The notes beneath the pieces were generated by a model. The model made no database searches and was not told the DNA's origin. It worked only from the letters and a program-made list of their open reading frames with translations. 64,000 nt of DNA from Arsenophonus sp. aPb (GTDB lineage: Bacteria; Pseudomonadota; Gammaproteobacteria; Enterobacterales; Enterobacteriaceae): positions 930,001 through 994,000 of the forward strand of contig NZ_CP123499.1 of NCBI RefSeq assembly GCF_029873475.1. The letters run 5' to 3'. The stretch's first letter is position 1, and the number at the start of each line of letters is the position of its first letter. Shown piece by piece: positions 51,886-60,915 of the stretch. The translations under genes were made by a program, and so were the position numbers.

Positions 51886-52611
51886 TTAATGTATGATCTT
51901 AGCAAGAAATTCTTTAGCGCGTTCTGATTTCGGCGCAGTAAAGAAATCGTCTTTATTGCTATCCTCAATTATTTTTCCTTCGTTCATAAAAATCATTCGA
52001 TGAGCAACTTTTTTAGCGAATCCCATTTCGTGAGTAACGACTATCATGGTCATTCCTTCTTTAGCAAGCTTTATCATCACATCAAGTACTTCGTTGATCA
52101 TTTCGGGATCTAATGCGGAGGTTGGTTCGTCAAATAGCATCGCAATGGGATCCATACAGAGTGCTCTAGTAATGGCAACACGCTGCTGTTGCCCACCTGA
52201 TAATTGGGCTGGAAATTTATTGGTGTGGTTAGCTAATCCAACTCGCTCTAATAATTTTAAGGCAGTGCTTTCAGCGGTTTTTTTATCTCTGTTTAAGACT
52301 TTTATTTGTGCTAGTGTTAAATTCTCAATAATTGATAGATGAGGAAAGAGTTCAAAATGTTGAAATACCATACCTACTTTTGACCGCAATTTAGCTAAAT
52401 CGGTCTTTTTGTCATTAACATGAATATTATCAATATATATTTCACCACTTTGAATTGGCTCTAAACCATTAATGGTTTTTATTAATGTTGATTTACCTGA
52501 ACCAGAGGGGCCACAGATAACGACAACTTCCCCCTTTTTGACATCCATCGAACAATCAGAAAGCACCTGAAACTGTCCATACCATTTAGAAACATTTTTT
52601 AAAGAAATCAT
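51886..52611 (-). CDS. gltL: Glutamate/aspartate ABC transporter ATPase, orphan
   Basis: ATPase of a polar amino acid importer. Walker A GPSGSGKST near residue 34, Q-loop VFQHFELFPHL near 85, signature LSGGQQQRVAITRAL near 138 and Walker B AMLFDEPTSALD near 158: all intact over 241 residues, the E. coli GltL length. AAGGA precedes the ATG. In E. coli gltI, gltJ and gltK precede gltL; here only 189 bases separate gltL from lnt, so the binding protein and both permeases are missing at this site. It may serve another permease in trans or be an early relic; the frame shows no decay. Confidence 0.9.
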   Translation of the reverse strand: MISLKNVSKWYGQFQVLSDCSMDVKKGEVVVICGPSGSGKSTLIKTINGLEPIQSGEIYIDNIHVNDKKTDLAKLRSKVGMVFQHFELFPHLSIIENLTLAQIKVLNRDKKTAESTALKLLERVGLANHTNKFPAQLSGGQQQRVAITRALCMDPIAMLFDEPTSALDPEMINEVLDVMIKLAKEGMTMIVVTHEMGFAKKVAHRMIFMNEGKIIEDSNKDDFFTAPKSERAKEFLAKIIH

Positions 52612-52800
52612 TAATAGTCCTTTTTCAGATAACTGACCAGCATAAATCTAAATAAACCAATAAAAAATCAAATTTTTCAACAAATAATAAATTATTATAA
52701 TAAAAGAGAACATTAATTTAATGATAAATATTAATAAGCAAGATAAAACCGTATCATCGGTGGTTTAATCCATGATGATAATTAATATATGCTAAATTAG

Positions 52801-54333
52801 TTAATCTTCTTTTCGCTTAATAAAGCATGCCCATATAAGAAATAGAGTCACCAAGGCCCACATAGGCCAGTTACTCCAACGTGCATAAGGTGTAAGACCC
52901 GATGTTGGTGTTACCTCGGTATTTAATACTGAGCGAGTAAATTGAGGAAGTTCTGCCTGAATATCTCCATCGGCTGTGATCACTGCCGTAACACCGTTAT
53001 TAGTGGCTCGCAATAGTGGTCGGCCAAGCTCAAGCGCACGCATGCGCGCCATTTGAAAGTGTTGCCATGGGCCGATAGAATGGCCAAACCAGGCATCATT
53101 TGAAACTGTTAATAGAAAATCGGTATTTGATTTAAAGTTATCCCTAACTTGGCTACCTAAAATAATTTCATAGCAGATAGCGGCAGTTAAATGAATATTG
53201 CCAGCAGTTAATTGCTGTTGCTCATAATTACCACGACTAAAACCTGACATTGGTAAATTGAATAAAGGGGCAATGGGTCGAAGAATATTTTCTAATGGCA
53301 CAAATTCACCAAAAGGCACTAGGTGGTGTTTTTGATAACGGTTACTGGTTGGATATTGATAAGGTTTATTTTCTCCCAGCACAATAATACTATTAAAAAA
53401 ATCACTTACGCCTTGTTTGCTTGGTTTGGCATCAACAATGCCAGTAATTAAGCGAGTATTTTGTAAGCGTAGTAGTTTATCTAATGAGGTTAGCCAAATG
53501 TTATTATCTAATTCGATCGAGGGTATAGCCGATTCGGGCCAAATAATGATATTAGCGTTGCCAAAATAAGGTCTGGAGAGATCAAGGTAGGTGCTAATGG
53601 TTTGTTCGAGAAATCCTGGTTGCCATTTTAAGCTTTGCGGAATGTTACCTTGAACTAAAACAATTTGTGATTTTTTTTCTGCATCCGGTGTAAACCAGTG
53701 ATAATTTTTAATTACTAACGGTAAAAATAATAAGATCACGGCCGTGATTAGCGGAATAACTCGGCGTTTTACGCAAGCAAAAACCAAACAACTACTAATA
53801 ATCAGCATTAGCAAAGTTATCATCTCAACGCCAAATATCGGTGCAATGCCTTTGAGTGGCCCATCGATTTGACTATAACCAAATTGCAACCAAGGAAAAC
53901 CAGTTAATATCCAGCCACGTAAATATTCAGTTATTTGCCATATTGCTGGCGCGGCAAAAATAAAGCGTGCAATATTAAGGTTTGGAAAGAATCGATTGAG
54001 TAGATAAGCAAATAGCGCGGGATAGAATGATAAATAAGCTGCCAGTAAGATGACTAAAAAGACATTAACCAGCAATGGCATACCGCCAAACTCGGCAATA
54101 CTCACATAAACCCAGTTAATACCACTGCCAAATAAACCAATACCCCAACAAAATGCTATCAAACCAGCTTGTTTGCTTGAACGATTAACAATTAACAGTT
54201 GTAAGCCAAAAAGAGAAAAAAGAGCGGCTAACCAAAAATCAAAAGGTGAAAATGCCAGTGTTCCGCAGAGCCCGAAAATTAACGCGATTAAGGCTCGTAA
54301 CCACTGACGCTGATAGAGTGGCATTTTTTTCAT
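52801..54333 (-). CDS. lnt: Apolipoprotein N-acyltransferase
   Basis: Inner-membrane enzyme adding the third acyl chain to lipoproteins; needed by BamD, LptE and RlpA, all encoded in this window. About six membrane helices in the first 220 residues, then a nitrilase-like periplasmic domain with catalytic Glu in WPESAIP near 265, Lys in the KHHLVPFGEF region near 335 and Cys in AAICYEI near 387, and a last helix at 485-505. Length 510 residues (E. coli 512). It starts five bases after corC. Confidence 0.97.
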   Translation of the reverse strand: MKKMPLYQRQWLRALIALIFGLCGTLAFSPFDFWLAALFSLFGLQLLIVNRSSKQAGLIAFCWGIGLFGSGINWVYVSIAEFGGMPLLVNVFLVILLAAYLSFYPALFAYLLNRFFPNLNIARFIFAAPAIWQITEYLRGWILTGFPWLQFGYSQIDGPLKGIAPIFGVEMITLLMLIISSCLVFACVKRRVIPLITAVILLFLPLVIKNYHWFTPDAEKKSQIVLVQGNIPQSLKWQPGFLEQTISTYLDLSRPYFGNANIIIWPESAIPSIELDNNIWLTSLDKLLRLQNTRLITGIVDAKPSKQGVSDFFNSIIVLGENKPYQYPTSNRYQKHHLVPFGEFVPLENILRPIAPLFNLPMSGFSRGNYEQQQLTAGNIHLTAAICYEIILGSQVRDNFKSNTDFLLTVSNDAWFGHSIGPWQHFQMARMRALELGRPLLRATNNGVTAVITADGDIQAELPQFTRSVLNTEVTPTSGLTPYARWSNWPMWALVTLFLIWACFIKRKED

Positions 54334-54338
54334 TAATG

Positions 54339-55217
54339 CTATTCTTCTACAAGATTTGGGATAGGTGCTTGATCAGGAATTTTTACCTGAACTTGAATGA
54401 TTTTGCGGCTATCAGCCATGGTAATTTTAAAGATATAACCATCAATTGTGATGATTTCACCTCGGGCAGGCAAATGGCCGAATGCTTGCATCACCAAACC
54501 ACCAATGGTATCAACTTCTTCATCGTTAAAACGCGTGCCAAATGCTTTGTTGAAATCATCAATTTGGGTTAACGCACGAACAGAGTAAGCATGTTTACTT
54601 AGTTGGCGAATATCAATGTCATCTTCATCATCATATTCGTCTTCAATCTCACCAACAATTAATTCAAGAATATCTTCGATGGTAACTAAGCCGGAAACGC
54701 CACCAAATTCATCGATGACAATTGCCATGTGATAACGTTGTGAACGGAACTCTTTTAATAATAGATCAACACGTTTACTTTCAGGTACAACAACAGCAGG
54801 ACGTAATACTTTATCGATATTGAAAGGTTCAGCATCAGTACGCATAAATGGCAGTAAATCTTTCGCCATTAATAGACCTTCAATATGATCTTTATCTTCA
54901 CTAATTACTGGAAAACGAGAATGTGCTGAGTCGATAATTACATCAAGGCATTCATCTAACGATTGATTTCGTTTTAAGGTTACTATCTGCGAGCGTGGGA
55001 TCATGATATCCCGAACACGTTCGTCAGAAATATTCATGACACCTTCAAGCATTTCTCTGGTATCAGGATCAATAACATCTTTTTGCTCTGAATCACGAAT
55101 TAGTTCAACTAAGTCATCACGATTTTTGGGTTCACCGTGAAATAATTGATTTAGGCGCCCGAAAAAACTCTTTTTCGAGTGATGATTGTCATTGTTTGTA
55201 GGATGGTCGTCGCTCAT
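54339..55217 (-). CDS. corC: CorC/HlyC-family CBS-domain protein
   Basis: Cytoplasmic protein (YbeX) associated with magnesium and cobalt efflux and, more recently, ribosome metabolism. Two CBS motifs (about residues 70-190, for example RDIMIPRSQIVTL and HMAIVIDEFGGVSGLVTIEDI), then a C-terminal CorC_HlyC domain (about 205-285, DTIGGLVMQAFGHLPARGE). Length 292 residues, equal to E. coli. It is part of miaB-ybeZ-ybeY-corC-lnt. Confidence 0.96.
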   Translation of the reverse strand: MSDDHPTNNDNHHSKKSFFGRLNQLFHGEPKNRDDLVELIRDSEQKDVIDPDTREMLEGVMNISDERVRDIMIPRSQIVTLKRNQSLDECLDVIIDSAHSRFPVISEDKDHIEGLLMAKDLLPFMRTDAEPFNIDKVLRPAVVVPESKRVDLLLKEFRSQRYHMAIVIDEFGGVSGLVTIEDILELIVGEIEDEYDDEDDIDIRQLSKHAYSVRALTQIDDFNKAFGTRFNDEEVDTIGGLVMQAFGHLPARGEIITIDGYIFKITMADSRKIIQVQVKIPDQAPIPNLVEE

Positions 55218-55288
55218 GGCGTTTTATTAATATTTCTCTAGGTAGTTAATCGTATCATACATTGTTTAGCATAAAAGTAGCATTATGA

Positions 55289-55756
55289 TTAAGCTTTTTC
55301 ATGCTGATAGGGATCAGGATAACCTAATTTTTGCATAATTTCAGTTTCTATTGTCTCCATTTCTTCTGCTTCAAAGTCATTTTGATGATCATAGCCTAGT
55401 AGATGAAGACAACCATGTATTACCATATGCGCCCAGTGAGCATCTAAGGTTTTGTGTTGTTCAATAGCTTCTTTTTCAACTATTTGACGACAAATAACCA
55501 GATCGCCGAGTAAGGGTAATGTAATATTGTCTAATGCCTCAAATGGAAAGGATAGCACATTTGTTGGCTTATCTTTGCCTCGATAAGTCAGATTTAAATA
55601 TTGGCTTTCTGCGATATCGACAATACGAATTGTAACTTCACTTTCAGCTTGAAATTGTGGCAGAAAAGCCTCAAGCCAATGTTGGAATGTCGTTTCATCG
55701 GGTAAGCCATGATGATCGCTACAGGCCAGCTGGAGATCAAGAATAACTGATTGCAA
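55289..55756 (-). CDS. ybeY: Endoribonuclease YbeY
   Basis: Zinc-dependent RNase needed for 16S rRNA 3'-end maturation and quality control. The metal site HMVIHGCLHLLGYDH (HxxxHxxxxxH) is near residue 114, and GDLVICR near 86. The frame is open 33 codons upstream into ybeZ, but a TTG at 55756, with GGGAG upstream, gives 155 residues, as in E. coli, and places VILDLQLAC at the N-terminus. On that start the gene does not overlap ybeZ (16-base gap). Confidence 0.94.
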   Translation of the reverse strand: MQSVILDLQLACSDHHGLPDETTFQHWLEAFLPQFQAESEVTIRIVDIAESQYLNLTYRGKDKPTNVLSFPFEALDNITLPLLGDLVICRQIVEKEAIEQHKTLDAHWAHMVIHGCLHLLGYDHQNDFEAEEMETIETEIMQKLGYPDPYQHEKA

Positions 55757-55772
55757 GCTAATATCTCCCTTT

Positions 55773-56825
55773 TTATAGAGCGCCTGAAGGCTCTTTTTGT
55801 TGACGAAGTAACTGTTTGCGTTCTTGTTCTTTTGCTTCCCAATTTTCGTAGGCAATAACCACTTTTGCTACTATAGGATGACGTACTACATCATCACTAT
55901 GAAAGAAATTAAAGCTAAGTTCTTTAACTTCAGAAAGTACTTCAATTGCATGGCGTAAACCTGATTTATGACCGCGTGGCAGATCAATTTGGGTTACATC
56001 TCCAGTGATTACGGTTTTAGAGTTAAACCCAATGCGGGTCAGAAACATTTTCATCTGTTCAATCGTGGTATTCTGGCTTTCATCCAAAATGATAAAAGCA
56101 TCATTCAGAGTACGACCTCGCATATAGGCTAATGGTGCTACTTCAATCACATTGCGCTCAATCAATTTTTCTACTTTTTCAAAACCAAGCATTTCAAATA
56201 AGGCATCATAAAGAGGCCGTAAATAAGGATCAACTTTCTGACTGAGATCACCTGGTAGAAAACCAAGTTTTTCGCCGGCCTCAACAGCGGGGCGAGTAAG
56301 TAGAATACGACGTATTTCTTGACGTTCTAAAGCATCAACAGCAGCTGCAACGGCGAGATAGGTTTTACCTGTTCCGGCAGGACCAATGCCGAAAGTGATG
56401 TCATGGCTAAGCATATTAGCAATATATTGCGCCTGATTCGACGTGCGTGGTTTGATAATGCCTCGTTTGGTTTTAATGTTGATGAATTTGTTGTAACTAC
56501 CAACATTTTCAACTGATTGTTCAACAAATTGACTTTCCATGATAGATAGGTGGATTTGTTCAGGGACAATATCAGGGATAATGCCACGTATAGGCGCTGT
56601 ATCAACATATAGGCGGCGTAAAATATTGCTAGCTGCGTTGATATTAAGTGGTTTGCCAATCAATTTGAAACGGTTATTTCGACGATTGATTTCAATACCG
56701 AGTCTGCGCTCCAGCTGCTTTATATTATCATCGAACGGCCCACAGAGGCTGATTAACCGTTGATTATCAGCCGGCTCTAAAAATATTTCGCTAGTGGCAA
56801 TTTGTGGATTATCTTTTGGGGTCAC
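55773..56825 (-). CDS. ybeZ: PhoH-like ATPase YbeZ
   Basis: P-loop ATPase of the PhoH family that partners with YbeY in rRNA processing. Walker A GPAGTGKT near residue 150, Walker B AFIILDESQNTT near 244 and the conserved VITGDVTQIDLPRG near 275. Length 350 residues (E. coli 346). The start is GTG at 56825 with GAGAGA upstream. It is 19 bases from the miaB stop. Confidence 0.95.
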   Translation of the reverse strand: MTPKDNPQIATSEIFLEPADNQRLISLCGPFDDNIKQLERRLGIEINRRNNRFKLIGKPLNINAASNILRRLYVDTAPIRGIIPDIVPEQIHLSIMESQFVEQSVENVGSYNKFINIKTKRGIIKPRTSNQAQYIANMLSHDITFGIGPAGTGKTYLAVAAAVDALERQEIRRILLTRPAVEAGEKLGFLPGDLSQKVDPYLRPLYDALFEMLGFEKVEKLIERNVIEVAPLAYMRGRTLNDAFIILDESQNTTIEQMKMFLTRIGFNSKTVITGDVTQIDLPRGHKSGLRHAIEVLSEVKELSFNFFHSDDVVRHPIVAKVVIAYENWEAKEQERKQLLRQQKEPSGAL

Positions 56826-56844
56826 TGAGTCTCTCTATTTAATA

Positions 56845-58275
56845 TTAAGGTTGGTAATTTGCTACACCAAGATCGTCTTCTTTACGTGTCCGAGCAATAA
56901 CCGATTCGGGTGATTGTTGGCTCCTTAACGCCATGCTATCTTCAGTTTTCACTACTTTACCGCGCAAAGAATTGGCATAGACATCGACAATTTCGACATC
57001 GACAAACTTTCCGATCATATTTTGTGTCCCTTCGAAGTTTACCACCCGATTATTTTCGGCACGGCCAGAAAGTTCCATGATATTTTTACGCGAAGGGCCT
57101 TCAACCAGAATACGTTGAATGCTACCCAACATTGTTCGGCTATAATTCATTGCTTGTTGATTAATGCGTTGCTGAAGTAGATAGAGGCGTTGTTTTTTTT
57201 CATCTTCACTCACATCGTCAGGCAAATCAGCGGCAGGCGTACCAGGGCGTGGTGAGTAGATAAAACTAAAACTCATATCAAAATTAACATCAGCAATAAG
57301 TTGCATGGTTTTTTGAAAATCATCTTCGGTTTCACCAGGAAAACCAACAATGAAATCTGAACTGATGAGGATATCAGGTCGTGCTTTACGTAATTTACGG
57401 ATAATACTTTTATACTCAAGGGCCGTATGTGATCTTTTCATCATTGTCAAAATACGATCTGAGCCACTTTGAACCGGCAGATGCAAGAAGCTAACAACTT
57501 CAGGGGTATCTTCATAGACAGCAATAATATCGTCGGTAAACTCAATCGGATGACTGGTGGTAAAACGGATGCGATCAACGCCATCAATGGCGGCAACCAG
57601 ACGCAATAATTCTGCAAATGAACAAATGGCACCGTCAAAAGTTGCTCCACGATAGGCATTGACATTTTGACCCAATAAGTGAATTTCACGTACTCCTTGC
57701 GCGGCTAATTGTGCGATTTCAAATAACACATCATCACATGGTCGGCTTACCTCCTCACCCCGTGTGTAAGGCACGACACAAAATGAGCAGTATTTATTAC
57801 AGCCTTCCATAATGGAAACATAAGCGGAAGGGCCTTCTGCTCGTGGTTCCGGTAATCGATCAAATTTTTCAATTTCTGGAAAACTGATGTCGACAATTGG
57901 ACTACGCGTCCCCTTAACTTGATTGATCATCTCTGGTAGACGATGCAAAGTTTGTGGGCCGAAAATAATGTCAACACTAGGAGCACGTTGACGAATGAAA
58001 TCCCCTTCCTGTGAAGCGACACAACCACCAACACCAATAATAATATCAGGATTAAGCTCTTTTAGATTTTTCCAGCGCCCTAATTGATGAAATACTTTTT
58101 CTTGCGCTTTTTCACGAATTGAGCAGGTATTTAGTAGTAGAATATCGGCTTCTTCGGCAATTTCTGTTAATTGATATCCATGGGTGCTGTTGAGCAGGTC
58201 AGCCATTTTCGATGAATCATATTCATTCATTTGGCAACCCCAGGTTTTAATGTATAGTTTTTTATTCGTCAACAT
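56845..58275 (-). CDS. miaB: tRNA-2-methylthio-N6-dimethylallyladenosine synthase MiaB
   Basis: Radical-SAM methylthiotransferase modifying A37 of tRNAs that read UNN codons. N-terminal cluster Cys14 in WGCQMNEYDS, NTCSIREKA near 49 and GVGGCVA near 83; radical-SAM triad CNKYCSFC near 157-164; C-terminal TRAM domain (about 375-445). Length 476 residues (E. coli 474). It heads the minus-strand cluster and is divergent from ubiF. Confidence 0.97.
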   Translation of the reverse strand: MLTNKKLYIKTWGCQMNEYDSSKMADLLNSTHGYQLTEIAEEADILLLNTCSIREKAQEKVFHQLGRWKNLKELNPDIIIGVGGCVASQEGDFIRQRAPSVDIIFGPQTLHRLPEMINQVKGTRSPIVDISFPEIEKFDRLPEPRAEGPSAYVSIMEGCNKYCSFCVVPYTRGEEVSRPCDDVLFEIAQLAAQGVREIHLLGQNVNAYRGATFDGAICSFAELLRLVAAIDGVDRIRFTTSHPIEFTDDIIAVYEDTPEVVSFLHLPVQSGSDRILTMMKRSHTALEYKSIIRKLRKARPDILISSDFIVGFPGETEDDFQKTMQLIADVNFDMSFSFIYSPRPGTPAADLPDDVSEDEKKQRLYLLQQRINQQAMNYSRTMLGSIQRILVEGPSRKNIMELSGRAENNRVVNFEGTQNMIGKFVDVEIVDVYANSLRGKVVKTEDSMALRSQQSPESVIARTRKEDDLGVANYQP

Positions 58276-58466
58276 TTTGTCTATCCGAAGTTTTCAGCAG
58301 CAAAATCTGTCATACTGAAAACATTATGTATTAAATTAGAAAATTTTGATATGTATTGTATTCGTTTGGGGCATCGCTGACCAGTATGTAGAATAGATTA
58401 TTAGTAAATGACTTAAGAAAAACTAGCCCTACTATTAGATTGATGACTATAGATAGCTAAGTTGAT

Positions 58467-59648
58467 ATGAATAGAGTAGATGAAAATTATGACATTGTAG
58501 TCGTTGGTGCGGGTATGATAGGCGCAGCCATGGCAATTGGATTAGCCAAAGAAGGTTGGCGGATCCTGTTACTTGAACATACTAAACCGGCACCTTTCGA
58601 TCCGTTAGAGCAGCCTGATTTACGTGTTTCAGCGCTGAGTTGTACTTCCGTGGATTTACTCAAGCAACTTGGTGTGTGGAATAGTGTTTTAAATATGCGC
58701 GTTGCCCCATATCGAAGATTAGAAACATGGGAAGGGGAAAATACACATGTAATGTTTGAAGCAAGCAGTCTGGGTTTACCTGAACTGGGTTATATGGTTG
58801 AAAACCGTATTTTGCAATTGGCATTATGGCAACAATTTTCTCAATATCCCAATCTTACCTTGCTATGTCCGGCTAAATTGGCCGCAATGCAGCGTCACCA
58901 TCAACAGTGGAAAATTACCTTAAATAACAATCAGCAAGTGTTGGCAAATTTAATTATTGCTGCTGATGGTGCTCATTCACAGGTGCGTTCTTTGGCTGGA
59001 ATTGGTAGTAATGGTTGGCAATATGGTCAATCATGTCTGCTTATTACGGTTAAGATGGAACAACCACAACAGGATATTACTTGGCAACAATTTTTTCCTT
59101 CTGGCCCGCGAGCATTTTTGCCTTTATTTGATCATTGGGCCTGTTTGGTTTGGTATGATAAACCTGCCCGAATTAGACAACTGCAAGCTATGTCTTTGGA
59201 GCAACTGAAGCAAGAAATTATTTCAGCTTTTCCAGCTCGCCTTGGCTCACTGCAAGTTGTTGCTAAAGGTAGTTTTCCACTGAACCGCCATCACGCTAAT
59301 CGTTATGTTGACGAGGGGCTAGCGTTGATTGGCGATGCTGCCCATACCATCAACCCACTTGCCGGACAGGGAGTCAATCTCGGTTACCGTGATGTTGATA
59401 GTCTATTAAAGGTGTTGATTGATGCCAAGGCGCATTTATTACCTTACTATGATCGAAAAACTTTAGTGATATATCAACAGGATAGAATGCGAGATAATAA
59501 ATTGATGCAGGCAGGTATGGATGCTATCTATACACTATTTAGTTCCCAGTTAGCGACGGTAAAAGCTGGCCGAAATTTAGCCTTAATGGTGGTACAACAG
59601 CTAAGTAGCGTTAAGAAAAAGGTACTTAAATATGCTTTAGGTTTATGA
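58467..59648 (+). CDS. ubiF: 3-demethoxyubiquinol 3-hydroxylase UbiF
   Basis: FAD-dependent monooxygenase that adds the C6 (now C5) hydroxyl in ubiquinone synthesis. FAD motifs: VVGAGMIGAAMAIGLAK near residue 12, DGAHSQVR near 165 and GDAAHTINPLAGQGVNLGYRD near 288. Length 393 residues (E. coli 391). The ribosome site is weak (AGCTAAG). It is divergent from miaB and beside the tRNA cluster, as in E. coli. Confidence 0.96.
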   Translation: MNRVDENYDIVVVGAGMIGAAMAIGLAKEGWRILLLEHTKPAPFDPLEQPDLRVSALSCTSVDLLKQLGVWNSVLNMRVAPYRRLETWEGENTHVMFEASSLGLPELGYMVENRILQLALWQQFSQYPNLTLLCPAKLAAMQRHHQQWKITLNNNQQVLANLIIAADGAHSQVRSLAGIGSNGWQYGQSCLLITVKMEQPQQDITWQQFFPSGPRAFLPLFDHWACLVWYDKPARIRQLQAMSLEQLKQEIISAFPARLGSLQVVAKGSFPLNRHHANRYVDEGLALIGDAAHTINPLAGQGVNLGYRDVDSLLKVLIDAKAHLLPYYDRKTLVIYQQDRMRDNKLMQAGMDAIYTLFSSQLATVKAGRNLALMVVQQLSSVKKKVLKYALGL

Positions 59649-60354
59649 AATAAAGATGGTTGTTATGCTATTTTCTGACTGCTGTGTCGTGACACCTTGT
59701 TCTTTAGATAGAGAAGAATGTCAAAATTAATTAAATTGTGAGATGGATCCAAAAACCATCATTTTTGTTATTCTTTTATGAGTCACGTGTTATACTGCTA
59801 TATAGTTATTTGTTTTTATTCATAAAGTTTATCGTCCTTACTGGTGTTGGCAGTCCAACTTGGCATATGTTTTTGTCTATTTCTATCATATTAAAGTGAT
59901 CTTAATAGCTATATTTTGATATTTTTTATTTTATGCGTTTGAAGTAAATCGCCGCTGTTTTTCAGCGGCGTTGTTAATTTGGTATCTACCATCTACCATC
60001 TATCTGTTATTCTCATATTGTCTCAATATTATCTATCTTCTTTTCTCTAACTATTTATAACGCTACATACTAATTTTTTGCCAGCCTAAGGGACTATCAC
60101 GATAAATAATAAAAGTAATAGATAGTCATTTTGCGATGATAGGTCACATTGTTTGAATAAATTAACAAGTAATTTTTAATCAAAACTTTTCAGGTGCTTC
60201 TATTTTGGAGATTTTTACCCTTAGCGACGTTTAACTAAGCCTTTAGAAGTTATGCTAGTAAAATTATTGTTAATAAAAAATTATTTTTTACATCTAGCTT
60301 ATTCTTTTTGAATTCTGTTAGGTATTTTTGATTTGTATAATTGATTGAAAATAA
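59649..60354. other. Intergenic region ubiF to tRNA cluster
   Basis: 706 bases without a convincing gene. It contains a possible -10 TATACT (59791-59796), a short hairpin GTTGG-CAGT-CCAAC near 59844-59857 and a strong hairpin at 59950-59970. No remnant of a protein gene was recognised. A plus-strand small RNA of about 165 nt is possible. Confidence 0.4.
59950..59970 (+). terminator. Strong GC-rich hairpin with T-rich tail
   Basis: CGCCGCTG-TTTTT-CAGCGGCG, 8 perfect pairs, followed by TTGTTAATTT on the plus strand. It stands 300 bases after ubiF and 385 bases beyond the last tRNA, in an otherwise AT-rich stretch. Could end ubiF transcription, the tRNA transcript (weaker on the minus strand) or an unannotated small RNA. 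Confidence 0.65.
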
Positions 60355-60429
60355 TGGCTGGGGTACCAGGATTCGAACCTGGGAGTGCCGGAATCAGAAT
60401 CCGGTGCCTTACCGCTTGGCGATACCCCA
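60355..60429 (-). tRNA. glnX: tRNA-Gln (CTG)
   Basis: 75 nt; anticodon CTG (60395-60397 on the complement), encoded CCA. Last gene of the tRNA operon. E. coli has two copies of this isoacceptor (glnV, glnX); only one is here. Confidence 0.97.
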
Positions 60430-60467
60430 ATCGGGGATAATTGATATAATAGTTAAAATTTATAATA

Positions 60468-60542
60468 TGGCTGGGGTACCAGGATTCGAACCTGGGAATG
60501 CCAGGATCAAAACCTGGTGCCTTACCGCTTGGCGATACCCCA
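60468..60542 (-). tRNA. glnW: tRNA-Gln (TTG), copy 2
   Basis: 75 nt, anticodon TTG, encoded CCA; body nearly identical to the next copy, differing in the T arm. Confidence 0.97.
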
Positions 60543-60578
60543 ACTGAATAAACGATAAACTAACTAACATCTATAAAG

Positions 60579-60653
60579 TGGCTGGGGTACCTGGATTCGA
60601 ACCAGGGTGTGCCAGGATCAAAACCTGGTGCCTTACCGCTTGGCGATACCCCA
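60579..60653 (-). tRNA. glnU: tRNA-Gln (TTG), copy 1
   Basis: 75 nt, anticodon TTG, encoded CCA. The T-stem here is CCTGG/CCAGG, whereas the downstream copy has CCAGG/CCTGG-type pairing; both are fully paired. Confidence 0.97.
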
Positions 60654-60681
60654 ACAAGATATAAACAATTTTTATAAAGAA

Positions 60682-60766
60682 TGGTGCGGGAGGCGAGACT
60701 TGAACTCGCACACCTTGCGGCGCCAGAACCTAAATCTGGTGCGTCTACCAATTTCGCCACTCCCGC
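60682..60766 (-). tRNA. leuW: tRNA-Leu (TAG)
   Basis: 85 nt with a long variable arm; anticodon TAG (60730-60732 on the complement), encoded CCA. Matches E. coli leuW in position and layout. Confidence 0.97.
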
Positions 60767-60772
60767 AAATTA

Positions 60773-60849
60773 TGGTGGCTACGACGGGAATCGAACCTGT
60801 GACCCCAGCATTATGAGTGCTGTGCTCTAACCAGCTGAGCTACGTAGCC
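60773..60849 (-). tRNA. metT: tRNA-Met, elongator (CAT)
   Basis: 77 nt, anticodon CAT, acceptor GGCTACG/CGTAGCC of the elongator type, encoded CCA. First gene of the tRNA operon, 38 bases after the promoter -10. Confidence 0.97.
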
Positions 60850-60886
60850 ATCTTTTTGCACAACCTTTATCGGCGTTGCGGGGCGC

Positions 60887-60915
60887 ATTATGCGTATATC
60901 GCCCCGAATCGTCAA
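60887..60915 (-). promoter_or_regulatory. tRNA operon promoter
   Basis: On the minus strand TTGACG (60915-60910), a 17-base spacer and CATAAT (60892-60887), followed by a GCGCCCC discriminator, the pattern of strong, stringently controlled stable-RNA promoters. Confidence 0.88.

Noticed and set aside
52612..52800. Possible remnant of gltK before gltL
   Set aside because: A short hydrophobic translation can be read upstream of gltL, but it is too short and AT-biased to tell from chance.
60341..60816. Frames across the tRNA cluster
   Set aside because: They read through tRNA sequence and produce repeated AGVPGFEPG-like strings, a well-known misannotation of tRNA genes.
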